Origin: Tannerellaceae bacterium
Lineage (GTDB): Bacteria > Bacteroidota > Bacteroidia > Bacteroidales > Tannerellaceae
Assembly: GCA_021203545.1 (NCBI GenBank)
Contig: JAJQAZ010000003.1
Span: 113,646 to 177,645, forward strand
DNA length: 64,000 bases
Direction of reading: 5' to 3'
Below are positions 8,314-18,542 of the stretch, piece by piece. The position numbers and the translations under genes were made by a program. Under the pieces are notes generated by a model. The model was not told the origin of the DNA. It was given only the letters and a program-made list of their open reading frames with translations, and searched no databases. How positions within the stretch are numbered: position 1 is the stretch's first letter; every line of letters begins with the position of its first letter.

Positions 8314-9573
8314 ATGAAAGTTGTAATTGTAAATACAAGCGATATACAGGGCGGTGCCGCTGTGGCAGCCAACCGTCTCTGCAAAGCTTTGCTCAAACAC
8401 GGAGTAGAAGCCGGTATGCTGGTATTGAACCGGAAGTCATCTTCTTCGTACGTATCGGCAGCCAACGGAGGGTTTATTCATAAGAAATTAAATTTTATAC
8501 GGTTTCTTTGGGAAAGGGGAACCATATTTCTGTGTAACCATTTCAGCCGGAAAAATTTATTCCAGCTATCCCTGGCCAATACAGGGACGGATATAACGGA
8601 TCATCCACTTATAAAGCAGGCGGATGTTGTTCATCTGCACTGGATTAATCATGGTTTTCTCTCTTTACACGATTTACGGAAGCTGTTTTCATCAGGCAAA
8701 CCGGTGGTGTGGACCCTGCATGATTTATGGCCTTTAACAGGTATCTGCCATTATCCGGATGCGTGTACACGTTATCAGACACTTTGCTTTAAATGTCCGA
8801 AACAGCAACAACCTGTTTTTCCGGACCTGGCTAAATGTGTATACACACGCAAACAAAAGAGTTGCATTTCTCCCATTCAGTTTGTGGGTTGCAGCCGCTG
8901 GATTACAGAGCAGGCGAGACAGAGTGGACTGGCCGCGGCACATACTTTTAATGCCATACCCAATCCCATTGATAGTACTATTTTTATAGTAAAAGATAAA
9001 AAGCAGTGCCGGAGATCGCTGCATCTTCCGGCGGATAAAAGACTGCTTTTATTTGCTGCAGCAAAAGTATCGGACGAAAGAAAAGGGGTTGCTTATCTCG
9101 TAGAAGCATGCCGGTTGCTGAAAGAACAGTTTGCCGGGGAGGATCAGCCGGAAATCCTGTTAATGGGGGCCCATACGGATGAACTGGTAGCTTCTTTTCC
9201 TTTTAAAGTACACTCGTTAGGGTATTTGTCTGATACGGATACGATCGTGAATGTCTATAACAGTGCGGATTTGTTTGTAGTGCCTTCGCTGGAAGATAAT
9301 TTACCCAATACAATCATGGAGGCAATGGCCTGCGGTACACCTTGTGTAGGATTTAATACCGGAGGGATTCCGGAAATGATAGACCACGGCAAGAACGGGT
9401 ATGTGGCCCGGCAAAAAGATGCGGCAGACCTGGCGAAGGGTATCCGTTGGGTTCTTATGTATCCGGAATATCAACAGTTAAGGAACAACAGCCGGACGAA
9501 GGCAGAGACATGTTATTCCGAAGAACGGGTATCCGCTATGTATCTTGAAATTTATAAGAAAGGATTAGAATAA
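8314..9573 (+). CDS. glycosyltransferase family 4
   Basis: This 419-residue GT-B enzyme begins MKVVIVNTSDIQGGAAVAANRL, with the glycine-rich N-terminal loop, and ends with the GT4 donor-binding region FVVPSLEDNLPNTIMEAMAC followed by GTPCVGFNTGGIPEMI, which carries the E-x7-E pattern typical of retaining GT4 enzymes. An inserted cysteine cluster around CHYPDACTRYQTLCFKCPKQ (about residue 147) is common in a GT4 subgroup of Bacteroidota. The start lies 3 bp after the previous stop, and the stop codon shares one base with the next ATG, so translation is probably coupled. It should add a sugar to the growing surface glycan; donor and linkage cannot be read. Confidence 0.9.
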   Translation: MKVVIVNTSDIQGGAAVAANRLCKALLKHGVEAGMLVLNRKSSSSYVSAANGGFIHKKLNFIRFLWERGTIFLCNHFSRKNLFQLSLANTGTDITDHPLIKQADVVHLHWINHGFLSLHDLRKLFSSGKPVVWTLHDLWPLTGICHYPDACTRYQTLCFKCPKQQQPVFPDLAKCVYTRKQKSCISPIQFVGCSRWITEQARQSGLAAAHTFNAIPNPIDSTIFIVKDKKQCRRSLHLPADKRLLLFAAAKVSDERKGVAYLVEACRLLKEQFAGEDQPEILLMGAHTDELVASFPFKVHSLGYLSDTDTIVNVYNSADLFVVPSLEDNLPNTIMEAMACGTPCVGFNTGGIPEMIDHGKNGYVARQKDAADLAKGIRWVLMYPEYQQLRNNSRTKAETCYSEERVSAMYLEIYKKGLE

Positions 9574-10328
9574 TGCAACCGGTATTTAGTATCATAACAG
9601 TTACCTACAATGCTGCTTCGTGCCTGGAACGGACGATCCGGAGTATCCTGCAACAGACTTATCCGGGAATAGAATACCTGATTATTGACGGGAATTCTAC
9701 GGACGGTACTCTTGAACTAATACGTAACTATGAGTCCGGAATCTCTTATTGGGTGAGTGAGCCTGATAAAGGGTTGTATGATGCGATGAACAAAGGGCTG
9801 GCAAAGGCAACCGGCGATTATGTGTGGTTTATGAATGCCGGCGATTCGATCTATTCGCCGGATACGGTACAAAAAATAGTTGATTCTATACCACAGAGGG
9901 CAGAATGGCCGGGAGTGATTTACGGGGAGACGGCTATTGTGGACGCGGATAACCGGTTTATAGGTATGCGTAGGTTAAAAGCTCCGCAACAACTAGGTTG
10001 GAAAGATTTCCGGAACGGGATGCTGGTATGCCACCAGTCCTTTATTCCCCGCCGTGAGATTGCACCCCTGTATAATACGAAGTATAAATTGGTTGCGGAT
10101 TATGACTGGTGTATTAAATGTTTAAAAAAATCAGCCTGTAATCACAATACCCACCTGATTCTTTCTAATTTTGCGGACGAAGGGTTGAGTAGTATCAACC
10201 GGAAACAGTCTTTGAAAGAACGTTACCGTATTATGTGTACCTGGTATGGTACCCTACCGACCGGGCTTAGGCATGTGTGGTTTGCTATACGGTTTTACTT
10301 TGCAAAATGGATAAAAGGACGAGTATAA
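9573..10328 (+). CDS. glycosyltransferase family 2 (WcaE/PGL-like)
   Basis: The 251-residue protein is a single GT-A domain. PVFSIITVTYNAASCLERTI and DGNSTDGTLELI mark the nucleotide-binding half, and MNAGDSIY carries a metal-binding aspartate region in the place of the usual DxD. The aromatic-rich pattern WVSEPDKGLYDAMNKGLAKA is characteristic of the WcaE-like GT2 subgroup found in colanic-acid-type and Bacteroidota capsule clusters. It overlaps the previous gene by one base. It probably transfers one sugar to the lipid-linked repeat unit on the cytoplasmic face of the inner membrane. Sugar identity is unknown. Confidence 0.88.
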   Translation: MQPVFSIITVTYNAASCLERTIRSILQQTYPGIEYLIIDGNSTDGTLELIRNYESGISYWVSEPDKGLYDAMNKGLAKATGDYVWFMNAGDSIYSPDTVQKIVDSIPQRAEWPGVIYGETAIVDADNRFIGMRRLKAPQQLGWKDFRNGMLVCHQSFIPRREIAPLYNTKYKLVADYDWCIKCLKKSACNHNTHLILSNFADEGLSSINRKQSLKERYRIMCTWYGTLPTGLRHVWFAIRFYFAKWIKGRV

Positions 10329-10347
10329 TTATAGAAAACAGATAAAA

Positions 10348-12849
10348 ATGCAAGCTATTGTAAAAAAATGGGGCGCCCATGTAGGTGCTATATTGATATT
10401 TCTGGCACTGACGGTTGTCTATTTTTCGCCTGCTATTCTGGACAGCAAGGTGATGCGACAAAGCGATATGGATAAGGTGGCCGGTATGGGGGCAAGCCAG
10501 ATGAAACAATATCAGGAAACAGCCGCATCCGGAGACTGGAATGTCTGGTCGGATGCCATGTTTGGGGGAATGCCCTATATTGTGGAATATGGCGACCCTG
10601 CTCCTTCCCTACCCAAACTGGAATTGATTGAGAAGCCTGTTAAGGGAATCAGTTACCTGTATGGAGGAATGGTTTTTGCCGGTTTGGTTTGCTTTTATAT
10701 CCTGATGTGTGTGTTAGGTGTGAACTGGTGGCTGGCAGTTGCCGGAGCCATTGCCTTTGGGTTTGCCTCTTATAACCTGATCATTATAGAAGCCGGACAT
10801 ATTACCAAGGCCTATGTAATTGCCTATATGCCTTTAACGCTCGCAGGTATGGCCCTGTTGTTCAGGAACCGGTATCTGTGGGGAGCCCTACTCTTCCTGC
10901 TTGGAGTGGCTCTGTCTATCAGTAACGGACACATACAGATTACTTATTATCTTGTACTGCTGTGTTTGTTTATCTATGCCGGCTACCTGGTGATGAAGGT
11001 AAAAGAGAAGAATTTTAAAGAGCTGGGGCTTGTAACCGGTATTATGGCCGTTGCGGTACTATTGGCTATTCTGCCCAATGCACAGAAAATGTATGCCGAT
11101 TGGGATTTGGGTAAACATTCCACCCGTGGGCCAACCGAGTTAACAACTACGACTGCGGAAGGTGAAAAAATTTCATCCGGTCTTGACAGGGATTATGCTT
11201 TCCAGTGGAGTTATGGCCGGACTGAATTGCTGACGCTGCTGATTCCCAATGCGTACGGTGGAGGGTCGATAGGAACTGTAGACGGTAATTCCGAACTGGC
11301 TATCCAGATGAGAAATCAGGGATACCAGTCAGGGAAAGAAATCCAGACTTATACCTACTGGGGAGATAAACCGGGTACTTCAGGGCCTGTTTACATAGGA
11401 GCCATTATTTGCTTCCTGTTTGTATTTGGTATGTTTGTGATAAGAAGTTCGATGAAATGGTGGCTATTTGCTGGATCGGTTTTTCTTGTAATCCTGGCAT
11501 TAGGCCGGAACCTGGCCTTTATCAACGATTTTATTTTCCACTACCTGCCCCTCTATAATAAGTTCCGTACAGTGGAAATGGCACTGGTTATTCCCGGGTT
11601 AGCCTTCCCGCTGATCACTATCTGGGGAGTGAACGACCTGTTCAGGGAAAAAGTAGATGATAAAACGTTTAAGAAGGGTTGGATGGGAGCACTGGCTATT
11701 ACCGGAGGGCTTTGCCTGATTGTATGGTTGATGCCACGTATGCTATTGGATTTTCAGTCTGCGTATGATGCCTACAGGGGATTACCGGACTGGTATATTT
11801 CGGCACTGGCACTGGACCGTGCCTCCCTGGCCTCGGCTGATGCTTTCCGGTCGCTGGTGTTTATCCTGCTAAGTGCCGCCCTATTGTTCGTATTCTTCAA
11901 ATCAAAGAACAGGGCCAAACTGTTGCCTTATATCGGGGCCGGATTGTTGATACTGATTCTTGCGGACCTGTGGGGTATAGATAAACGGTATGTAAACGAC
12001 GGCAGTTTTGACAGACGGAAACCGGAGGAGTTATATCAACCCACTGTAGCCGACCAGGAGATATTAAAAGATAAAGATTCTTACCGGGTATTGACACTAA
12101 ATAATCCTTTCCAGGAAACAGATGTTTCTTATTTTCACCATTCAGTGGGGGGCTATCATGCGGCTAAACTGAGAAGATACCAGGAGTTGATAGATCACCG
12201 CCTGTTTAAGGAGCTTAACGGAATTACGGCCGGTTTACAAAATGCACAAAGCATAGAGGATTTGTATAGTGCATTGGCCGCTTCGCCGTCGCTAAATATG
12301 TTGAATACCCGTTATATCATCTACAATCCGGAATATCCGCCTATCACTAATCCGTTTGCTTTGGGAAATGCGTGGTTTGTAAAGCATGTACAGATTGTAG
12401 AGAATGCGGATGCGGAGATTGATTCCCTGAACCGGTTAGACCCGCTGGAAGAGGCCGTTACCGATAAACGGTTTGCAGGCTATCTGGACGGTTTGAATTA
12501 TACGGTTGATTCGACTGCAGTTATCGCGCTTACCAATTACCGCCCGAACCGGTTGACCTATACTTCGCAGACAGCATCCGAACAGTTTGCTGTTTTTTCA
12601 GAAATTTATTATCAACCCGGCTGGCAGGCTTATATAGACGGTACACCGGTAGAACATATCCGGGTAGACTGGACGTTGAGAGGATTACGGGTTCCCGCGG
12701 GCACCCATGAAATTGTATTCGAATTCAAACCGAAAGGATATATTACCGCCTCGTATGTTACCGCTTATAGTTCTTTCCTGATCCTGCTATTGGTGATCGG
12801 TGCGATTGGGTATTCAGGGTGGAATTTCTTCCGCACGCAAAAGAATTAA
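10348..12849 (+). CDS. YfhO-family membrane protein
   Basis: The 833-residue protein has about 12 membrane segments in the first two thirds and a soluble C-terminal part ending in one more hydrophobic segment (SFLILLLVIGAIGYSG). The family is known from Bacillus YfhO, which is needed for glycosylation of lipoteichoic acid; the proteins resemble GT-C transferases that use lipid-linked sugars outside the membrane. FGGMPYIVEYGDP near residue 72 and YNKFRTVEMALVIPG near residue 400 are conserved in Bacteroidota members. The C-terminal part with YYQPGWQAYIDGTPVEHIRV is the usual end domain. It closes the polysaccharide operon, 19 bp after the GT2 gene, so a role in periplasmic decoration of the same glycan is a fair inference. 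Confidence 0.88.
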   Translation: MQAIVKKWGAHVGAILIFLALTVVYFSPAILDSKVMRQSDMDKVAGMGASQMKQYQETAASGDWNVWSDAMFGGMPYIVEYGDPAPSLPKLELIEKPVKGISYLYGGMVFAGLVCFYILMCVLGVNWWLAVAGAIAFGFASYNLIIIEAGHITKAYVIAYMPLTLAGMALLFRNRYLWGALLFLLGVALSISNGHIQITYYLVLLCLFIYAGYLVMKVKEKNFKELGLVTGIMAVAVLLAILPNAQKMYADWDLGKHSTRGPTELTTTTAEGEKISSGLDRDYAFQWSYGRTELLTLLIPNAYGGGSIGTVDGNSELAIQMRNQGYQSGKEIQTYTYWGDKPGTSGPVYIGAIICFLFVFGMFVIRSSMKWWLFAGSVFLVILALGRNLAFINDFIFHYLPLYNKFRTVEMALVIPGLAFPLITIWGVNDLFREKVDDKTFKKGWMGALAITGGLCLIVWLMPRMLLDFQSAYDAYRGLPDWYISALALDRASLASADAFRSLVFILLSAALLFVFFKSKNRAKLLPYIGAGLLILILADLWGIDKRYVNDGSFDRRKPEELYQPTVADQEILKDKDSYRVLTLNNPFQETDVSYFHHSVGGYHAAKLRRYQELIDHRLFKELNGITAGLQNAQSIEDLYSALAASPSLNMLNTRYIIYNPEYPPITNPFALGNAWFVKHVQIVENADAEIDSLNRLDPLEEAVTDKRFAGYLDGLNYTVDSTAVIALTNYRPNRLTYTSQTASEQFAVFSEIYYQPGWQAYIDGTPVEHIRVDWTLRGLRVPAGTHEIVFEFKPKGYITASYVTAYSSFLILLLVIGAIGYSGWNFFRTQKN

Positions 12850-12912
12850 TTAGCTGGCATAGATTTGCCCCCACCTTTTGTCAGATCTGGTTTTGAATTT
12901 AAAGTATAGGGT

Positions 12913-12962
12913 ACGCAGATAAACGCAGAGTTTTATTATAAATTTATCTGCGTAACTCTGCG
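12913..12962. repeat. intergenic cgcagat-type repeat (family A)
   Basis: ACGCAGATAAA (12913-12923) is repeated inverted at 12943-12953, and CGCAGAGTT (12924-12932) inverted at 12954-12962. The order is A-B-A'-B', so the two pairings interlock rather than nest. It lies in the 356-bp space between the YfhO stop and the sigma factor ATG. I see no gene in that space. Confidence 0.65.
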
Positions 12963-13205
12963 CTTTCTGCTTATTTTGCGTGCTCTTTAGCTTATACTGA
13001 AACGGGGATAAAGGATATTCTCTGACCGAAAAAGTAAAACCCCGCAAAAAAGTCATTGCTTTTGTCTGTGAATCAAACTTTGTACTATCTTACATCTTTA
13101 TTTTGTAGGAAAAACAAACTTTTTTGCTGAAAAGTGAGTATGTTTTTCAATCTTTACTGTATTCTTATCAGAATCTATTCAATCGAATACCGAAGTACTA
13201 CCTAT

Positions 13206-13811
13206 ATGTTAGCCAATGGTTCAGATACATATCATGAAAAAGAGTTATGGGATAAGTTTTTATCCGGTGATGATAAAGCCTATACACATTTGTATAAAAA
13301 ATATGTGCGTAACTTATTTTCTTATGGTATGCGTTTTACTACAGACCGGGAACTGGTAAAAGATTGTATTCAGGATGTATTTGTAAAAATATATAGTAAC
13401 CGGAAACAATTAAACACAACACCGGATGTAAAAATTTATCTGCTTACCGCGTTGAAAAACACGTTGTTTAATGTATTCGAAAAAGAGAGTAAAGCTTATA
13501 CCCAGGAATATGTTGAACCTGTGTTTCATACAGAATATTCTATAGAGGATACTATAATCCGGGATGAACAGGACGAAGAAAAGAGACAAAAAATGGTGCA
13601 TATTCTGGAATTACTGACACCCCGGCAAAAGGAGGTTATCTATTATAGATTCGTAGAAGGATTGAAGATTAATGAGATATGTACTCTTATGGATATGAAT
13701 GTACAATCTGTACAGAATCTTATTCAACGGTCTATCAGGAAGGTCCGCAAAACATTTGAAGGAAAAAAGAATAATACGATGAATATAAATCTGAAGAAGG
13801 GTTGCTTATAA
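13206..13811 (+). CDS. ECF RNA polymerase sigma factor (SusC/D-locus type)
   Basis: The frame opens at 13134, but ATG 13206 (MLANGSDTYHEKELWDKF) is the likely start because sigma region 2 begins right after it. The product is about 201 residues. Region 2 is seen at FSYGMRFTTDRELVKDCIQD with the conserved DCIQDVF core, and region 4 at LTPRQKEVIYYRFVEGLKIN followed by a helix-turn-helix. This is the Bacteroidota FecI-like sigma that works with the FecR-type anti-sigma encoded 22 bp downstream, switching on the adjacent SusC/SusD genes when the transporter meets its glycan. Codon use and A/T content match the neighbours. Confidence 0.9.
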   Translation: MLANGSDTYHEKELWDKFLSGDDKAYTHLYKKYVRNLFSYGMRFTTDRELVKDCIQDVFVKIYSNRKQLNTTPDVKIYLLTALKNTLFNVFEKESKAYTQEYVEPVFHTEYSIEDTIIRDEQDEEKRQKMVHILELLTPRQKEVIYYRFVEGLKINEICTLMDMNVQSVQNLIQRSIRKVRKTFEGKKNNTMNINLKKGCL

Positions 13812-13833
13812 TATTTTAAACAGAGAAATAACA

Positions 13834-15042
13834 ATGTGTACATATAATTTACATACTAAATACAACAATTATACGGCAGAAGATTTGCTTAAGGATGAAT
13901 CTTTTATCAATCATTCGCTTCATCCGGATGAGAAAAGTGAGAAGTACTGGAAAAAACTGCTGGATGAAGATATTCTGAACAGGCAGGAATATGAATTGGC
14001 CTGTTTTTATATAGACTCTGTACAAGTGCAGGAAGAAATGATAGAGGATGAAGAGATAATTGATTTATGGGGAAATATAGAGGTTACCAATAAAAGAAAC
14101 CTGAAAGCAAAAAGGAAACTATTTTATATTATCTCTTCTATGGCAGCCGGTATTCTTTGTTTAACAATTCTTTCTATCTCCCGGTTTTTTCAAAGTAGCG
14201 ATCTTACCACATTGGCTATGACAAAGATCGAAGATGTAAAAGCGCCGGATATGGATGTAACGGATATCCGGCTGATTCTATCGGATGAAGAAGCAATTTC
14301 TTTTGAAGAAAAAGAGGTAAAAATTGCCTATAAACAGGAAGGGATCGAAATCAATGAAAAAGAAACAGCCTTAAAGAATCAACGAAATGAAATAACAGAT
14401 ACTCCGGTTTTTAATCAACTGATCGTACCCAAAGGAAAACGTTCTACTCTTACATTTAATGATGGAAGTAAAATCTGGGTAAACGCCGGTAGCCGTGTGG
14501 TGTACCCTGCCAAATTTGAAACAGACCAAAGGGAAATATATATTGATGGCGAAGCATATCTGGAAGTAGTTCCGGATGCTGCAAGGCCTTTTATTGTAAA
14601 AAGCAAAACGATTCAAATCGAAGTATTAGGTACTTCATTCAACGTAACAGCCTATGAAGCGGATTCTACACAGAGTGTGGTATTGGTGAACGGAAGTGTA
14701 AAAGTGAATGCAGGTTCTTTCGGCGAACATTTATTATCTCCCAGCGAAATGCTGGCCTGTTCAGCAAACGGGCCGGAAATCAAAAAAGTCAATACATCCG
14801 ATTTTGTATCGTGGAAAACAGGAGTCTATCAATTTCGTAGTGAACCGTTGGGAAATATCCTGAAACGTCTGTCACGCTACTATGGAAAAGACATCGTATT
14901 TACTTCTGCGATTTCCGATTTTAAGTGTTCCGGTAAACTTGATCTCCGGGACGAGCTGGAAGAGGTAATGAAGAATATTTCAGGAACAGCTCCTGTCAAG
15001 TACGAGTTGTCCGGAGATACATATATAGTGAGTAACCTTTAA
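13834..15042 (+). CDS. FecR-family anti-sigma factor with DUF4974
   Basis: The 402-residue protein has a cytoplasmic N-terminal part that would hold the ECF sigma factor, one membrane segment near residues 92-113 (FYIISSMAAGILCLTILSIS), then a periplasmic FecR domain (VPKGKRSTLTFNDGSKIWVN, YIDGEAYLEV, PFIVKSKTIQIEVLGTSFNV) and a C-terminal DUF4974 domain (PLGNILKRLSRYYGKDIVF). This is the standard trans-envelope relay between SusC and the sigma factor. The long acidic linker after the membrane segment (about residues 125-190) is longer than in many homologues. The gene follows the sigma gene by 22 bp, so the pair is one unit. A strong hairpin separates it from susC. Confidence 0.9.
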   Translation: MCTYNLHTKYNNYTAEDLLKDESFINHSLHPDEKSEKYWKKLLDEDILNRQEYELACFYIDSVQVQEEMIEDEEIIDLWGNIEVTNKRNLKAKRKLFYIISSMAAGILCLTILSISRFFQSSDLTTLAMTKIEDVKAPDMDVTDIRLILSDEEAISFEEKEVKIAYKQEGIEINEKETALKNQRNEITDTPVFNQLIVPKGKRSTLTFNDGSKIWVNAGSRVVYPAKFETDQREIYIDGEAYLEVVPDAARPFIVKSKTIQIEVLGTSFNVTAYEADSTQSVVLVNGSVKVNAGSFGEHLLSPSEMLACSANGPEIKKVNTSDFVSWKTGVYQFRSEPLGNILKRLSRYYGKDIVFTSAISDFKCSGKLDLRDELEEVMKNISGTAPVKYELSGDTYIVSNL

Positions 15043-15084
15043 AATCAATATGCCTATGAAGTAATACCGGTAGTAAGATAAAGC

Positions 15085-15116
15085 GACCGGACAAAACTCT
15101 CACCTTTTGTCCGGTC
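15085..15116 (+). terminator. strong hairpin between the anti-sigma gene and susC
   Basis: GACCGGACAAAA (15085-15096) and TTTTGTCCGGTC (15105-15116) form a perfect 12-bp stem with an 8-base loop. It lies 43 bp after the fecR-type stop and 52 bp before the SusC ATG. The trailing sequence is only moderately T-rich (AATTTTAAATTAATTC). It probably ends the regulator transcript; a role as a processing or mRNA-stabilising stem for susC is also possible. Confidence 0.6.
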
Positions 15117-15167
15117 AGGAATTTTAAATTAATTCTTAGTTATTCAACTTAAAATCAATACAAATGT

Positions 15168-18100
15168 ATGATAAATCTCCAAATTGATAGCCCTTATTGT
15201 GCTAAATTCAGAAAAACATTTAATATCATGAGAATAATGATGTTGTTCCTGTTGATAGGAATAGGTTCCGGTCATGCTACTTCTACCTATTCCCAAACTA
15301 CTCAACTCTCTATAACCTTAAATAAAACTACGTTGAAAGAATTATTCAACGAAATTGAGAATAATAGTGAGTATGTATTCTTTTATTATGACAATGTGAT
15401 AGATCTTGAGAAAGAGGTCAGTATAGATGTAGAGAACCAAGCAATTGATAAAATACTGGATGATCTGTTTGCCTCTACAAACAATACATACCGGATCAAT
15501 GACCGTCAGATTATTATTTCTAAAAAAGCCACCCCGTCGGTAAAAGAAAGATTGCAAAGCCGCCCGGTAACCGGAATTGTTTTCGATAATTTTGGTGAAC
15601 CTCTTATCGGTGCCAGTATTGTGGTGAAAGGAACAACTACCGGAACGATAACAGGTCTGGACGGTGACTTTTCAATTGATGTTCCGGATGTACAAACTGT
15701 ATTAATCATATCTTATATCGGTTATAAATCACAGGAAATCAGCGTAGGAAACCAACAACACCTTACGATCACTCTACAGACAGATGAAATGGGACTGGAT
15801 GAAGTTGTCGTGGTAGGATACGGTGTGGTTAAGAAAAAAGACCTGACCGGAGCAGTAGCCTCTGTAAATTCGGAAAAGATTAACCAAATGCCGGCAACAG
15901 ATGCCGCACAGGCTATACAGGGACGTATCGCGGGGGTACTTATTAATAATACAAGTACACGGCCCGGTGAGTCTCCTTCTGTATTTATCCGTGGTAAACG
16001 TTCGATCAGTGGAAGCAGCGACCCGTTGTATGTTGTGGACGGTATTCCCATTACAGGGGGATTAAACGATATCAGCCCGACAGATATCGAATCGATTGAT
16101 GTATTGAAAGATGCTTCTGCTACAGCTATTTATGGTGCACGGGGTTCGAACGGGGTAATTATGATCACTACCAAAAAAGGAAAAGAAGGCAAAACCCAGG
16201 TAGATTACAACGGATATGTGGGTATTATGACTGTAGCCAATGAATTACGGTTTATGAATGCCGCGGAATATGCGGAAACAGTCCGGGAATCATACCGGGC
16301 AAATGGTAAATACGATTCGGCTGTACCCAATTGGGATTTAGACCAGACTATCCCGTCCTTCTCCAATGACCCTTATACGCTTGAATCTTTGCGCATGGCA
16401 TACGATGCAAATGGTAATTATGACCCTTCCAAAGTACGTTCCGACAGCGAATGGTGGAAAGCTATTCAACGCACAGGTATGAATACGAATCACCAGGTTG
16501 ATATCCGGGGCGGAAACAGCAAGACAAAATTCTTATTTGGCGGTACATATCAAAAGATCAACGGAATTATAAAAGATGAAGACTTTCAGAGATATTCAAT
16601 CCGTATGAATCTGGACCATGAGATTAGCCGGTGGTTTAAAATTGGAGGACAGACACAATTTTCCCACTCTGTCCAAAACAGAGGATCTAATCTGGCAAAT
16701 TCCTTTCGGGTGATGCCGATGGGACGTTTGTATGATGATGACGGCAGTGTATTACCCAGGGTATCAGGAACAGACGACCAATGGTATAATCCTTTAATGA
16801 AACTGGTTGAGGGAGCTGTAGAAAAACCTTATAAAGTGAATAGCTTTATGGGTAGCTATTATGCGGAGATAACCCTGCCGGTAGACGGTCTGCGTTTTCG
16901 TTCTAACTTAGGGTTAAGTTCACGGTCCATACAGGATTATGATTTCCAATCCGGTGCGGCCAGAAATACAAATTTAAATTATGCTAAAAATGCCACAGAA
17001 AATCATTATTCGTATACCTGGGAGAATCTGGTGTATTATGATAAAACTGTTGGTGACCATTCTTTTGGGGTAACTTTATTACAATCCATCCAGGAATATG
17101 TAATGGAATCAAACGAAATACCTGTGCAGGGTATGCCTTCGGACGATCTTTTATATTATGATGTGTCATCCGCATCTACTCCAGGAAAAGTACTATCCGA
17201 CAAATATGACTGGCGGCTGGCTTCTTTTATGGGACGGCTTAACTACAGTTACAAAGGACGTTATCTCTTTACCGTATCCACCCGTTATGATGGTTCTTCC
17301 CGGCTGGCGGACGGACATAAATGGGTGATGTTTCCGGCTGCATCCGCCGCGTGGCGTATCAATGATGAAGCATTTTTATCAGGTATAGAGGCTATTAGTA
17401 ATCTCAAACTAAGGGTTGGATACGGTACGGTAGCCAGTTCCGAGGTAGATCCCTATGCAACAAGAGGTACTTTAAGTATGAAATATTATAATTATGGTAC
17501 GGATAAGATTATCGGATATGCTCCGGAGCTGATGCCTAATAACACGTTAACATGGGAAACAACCGGACAATGGAATGCAGGTATTGATTTTGGCTTCTTC
17601 CGCGGACGTATTAGCGGTACAATGGATATATATCTGCAAAACACTAAAAATCTGCTGCTCGACCGGCAACTTCCGGTTGTATCAGGATTTGATAAAATTA
17701 AGTCCAACGTGGGCAGAACCCGGAATAAAGGGATTGAATTGAATTTAAGTACAATTAATATCCAGAAAAAAGATTTTACCTGGTCTACGGATTGGATGGT
17801 TTATACCAATAAAGAAGAGATCGTAGAATTGTATAACGGGAAAGAGGATGATCCGGGGAATGCGTGGTTTATCGGCGAAGCCATTGATGTATTTTATGAC
17901 TATAAAAAAGTAGGTATCTGGCAGGATACTCCCGAAGATCTGGCAGAAATGGCTAAATTCAATGAGAACGGAAGTAATTTCAAACCCGGGGACATCCGTT
18001 TATGGGATAATGGCGACTATAATATTAACTCGGACGACCGTGTAATTCTGGGGCAGTACCGTCCTAAAGTAGTGGCAAGTATTAACAACACGTTTATATA

Positions 18101-18518
18101 CAAAAACTTTGACCTGAATATTTACTTCCTGGCCAATTTTGGTGGAATGGTTAAAAATGATTTGCGTTATCTGAATCAGGCACATCGTAATGGAAATGTG
18201 AAAGTGAATTACTGGACACCTGATAATCCGACAAACGATTTTCCACGGCCTATTGAAGGCGTTGATTATCTGCCCTATTACGAAACTCTTCAATATCAGA
18301 AAACAGATTTTATCCGTCTTAAAAATGTAACCCTGGGGTATACTTTACCTAAACATTTGGGTAAAAAGCTGGATATGTCACGTTGCAGGATATATATACA
18401 AGCGGACAATCCATGGTTCTGGAGTAAATTTGACTGAGTAGACCCTGAAACGAAGGATGGAGGGTATGAACGTCCGAGTCCTGCAAGTTGGATAGTAGGT
18501 TTAAATCTTAGTTTTTAA
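15168..18518 (+). pseudogene. SusC/RagA TonB-dependent transporter with a Trp-to-stop change near the C-terminus
   Basis: The protein has a signal sequence, an STN domain (about residues 45-125, the part that signals to FecR), a carboxypeptidase-regulatory-like domain (about 135-210), the TonB box region LDEVVVVGYG, a plug and a long beta-barrel. Translation stops at TGA 18435-18437 after 1089 residues. Reading through in the same frame gives 27 more codons, starting with the stop in place of a tryptophan (FD-stop-VDPETKDG) and ending in WIVGLNLSF at TAA 18516-18518. That ending is the normal SusC C-terminus. A TGG to TGA change therefore removes the last barrel strand and the terminal aromatic residue that the BAM complex recognises, so the transporter is probably not assembled. 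susD follows 24 bp after the true end. Confidence 0.82.
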
Positions 18519-18542
18519 TAACAGATAAAACAACATGCGAAC

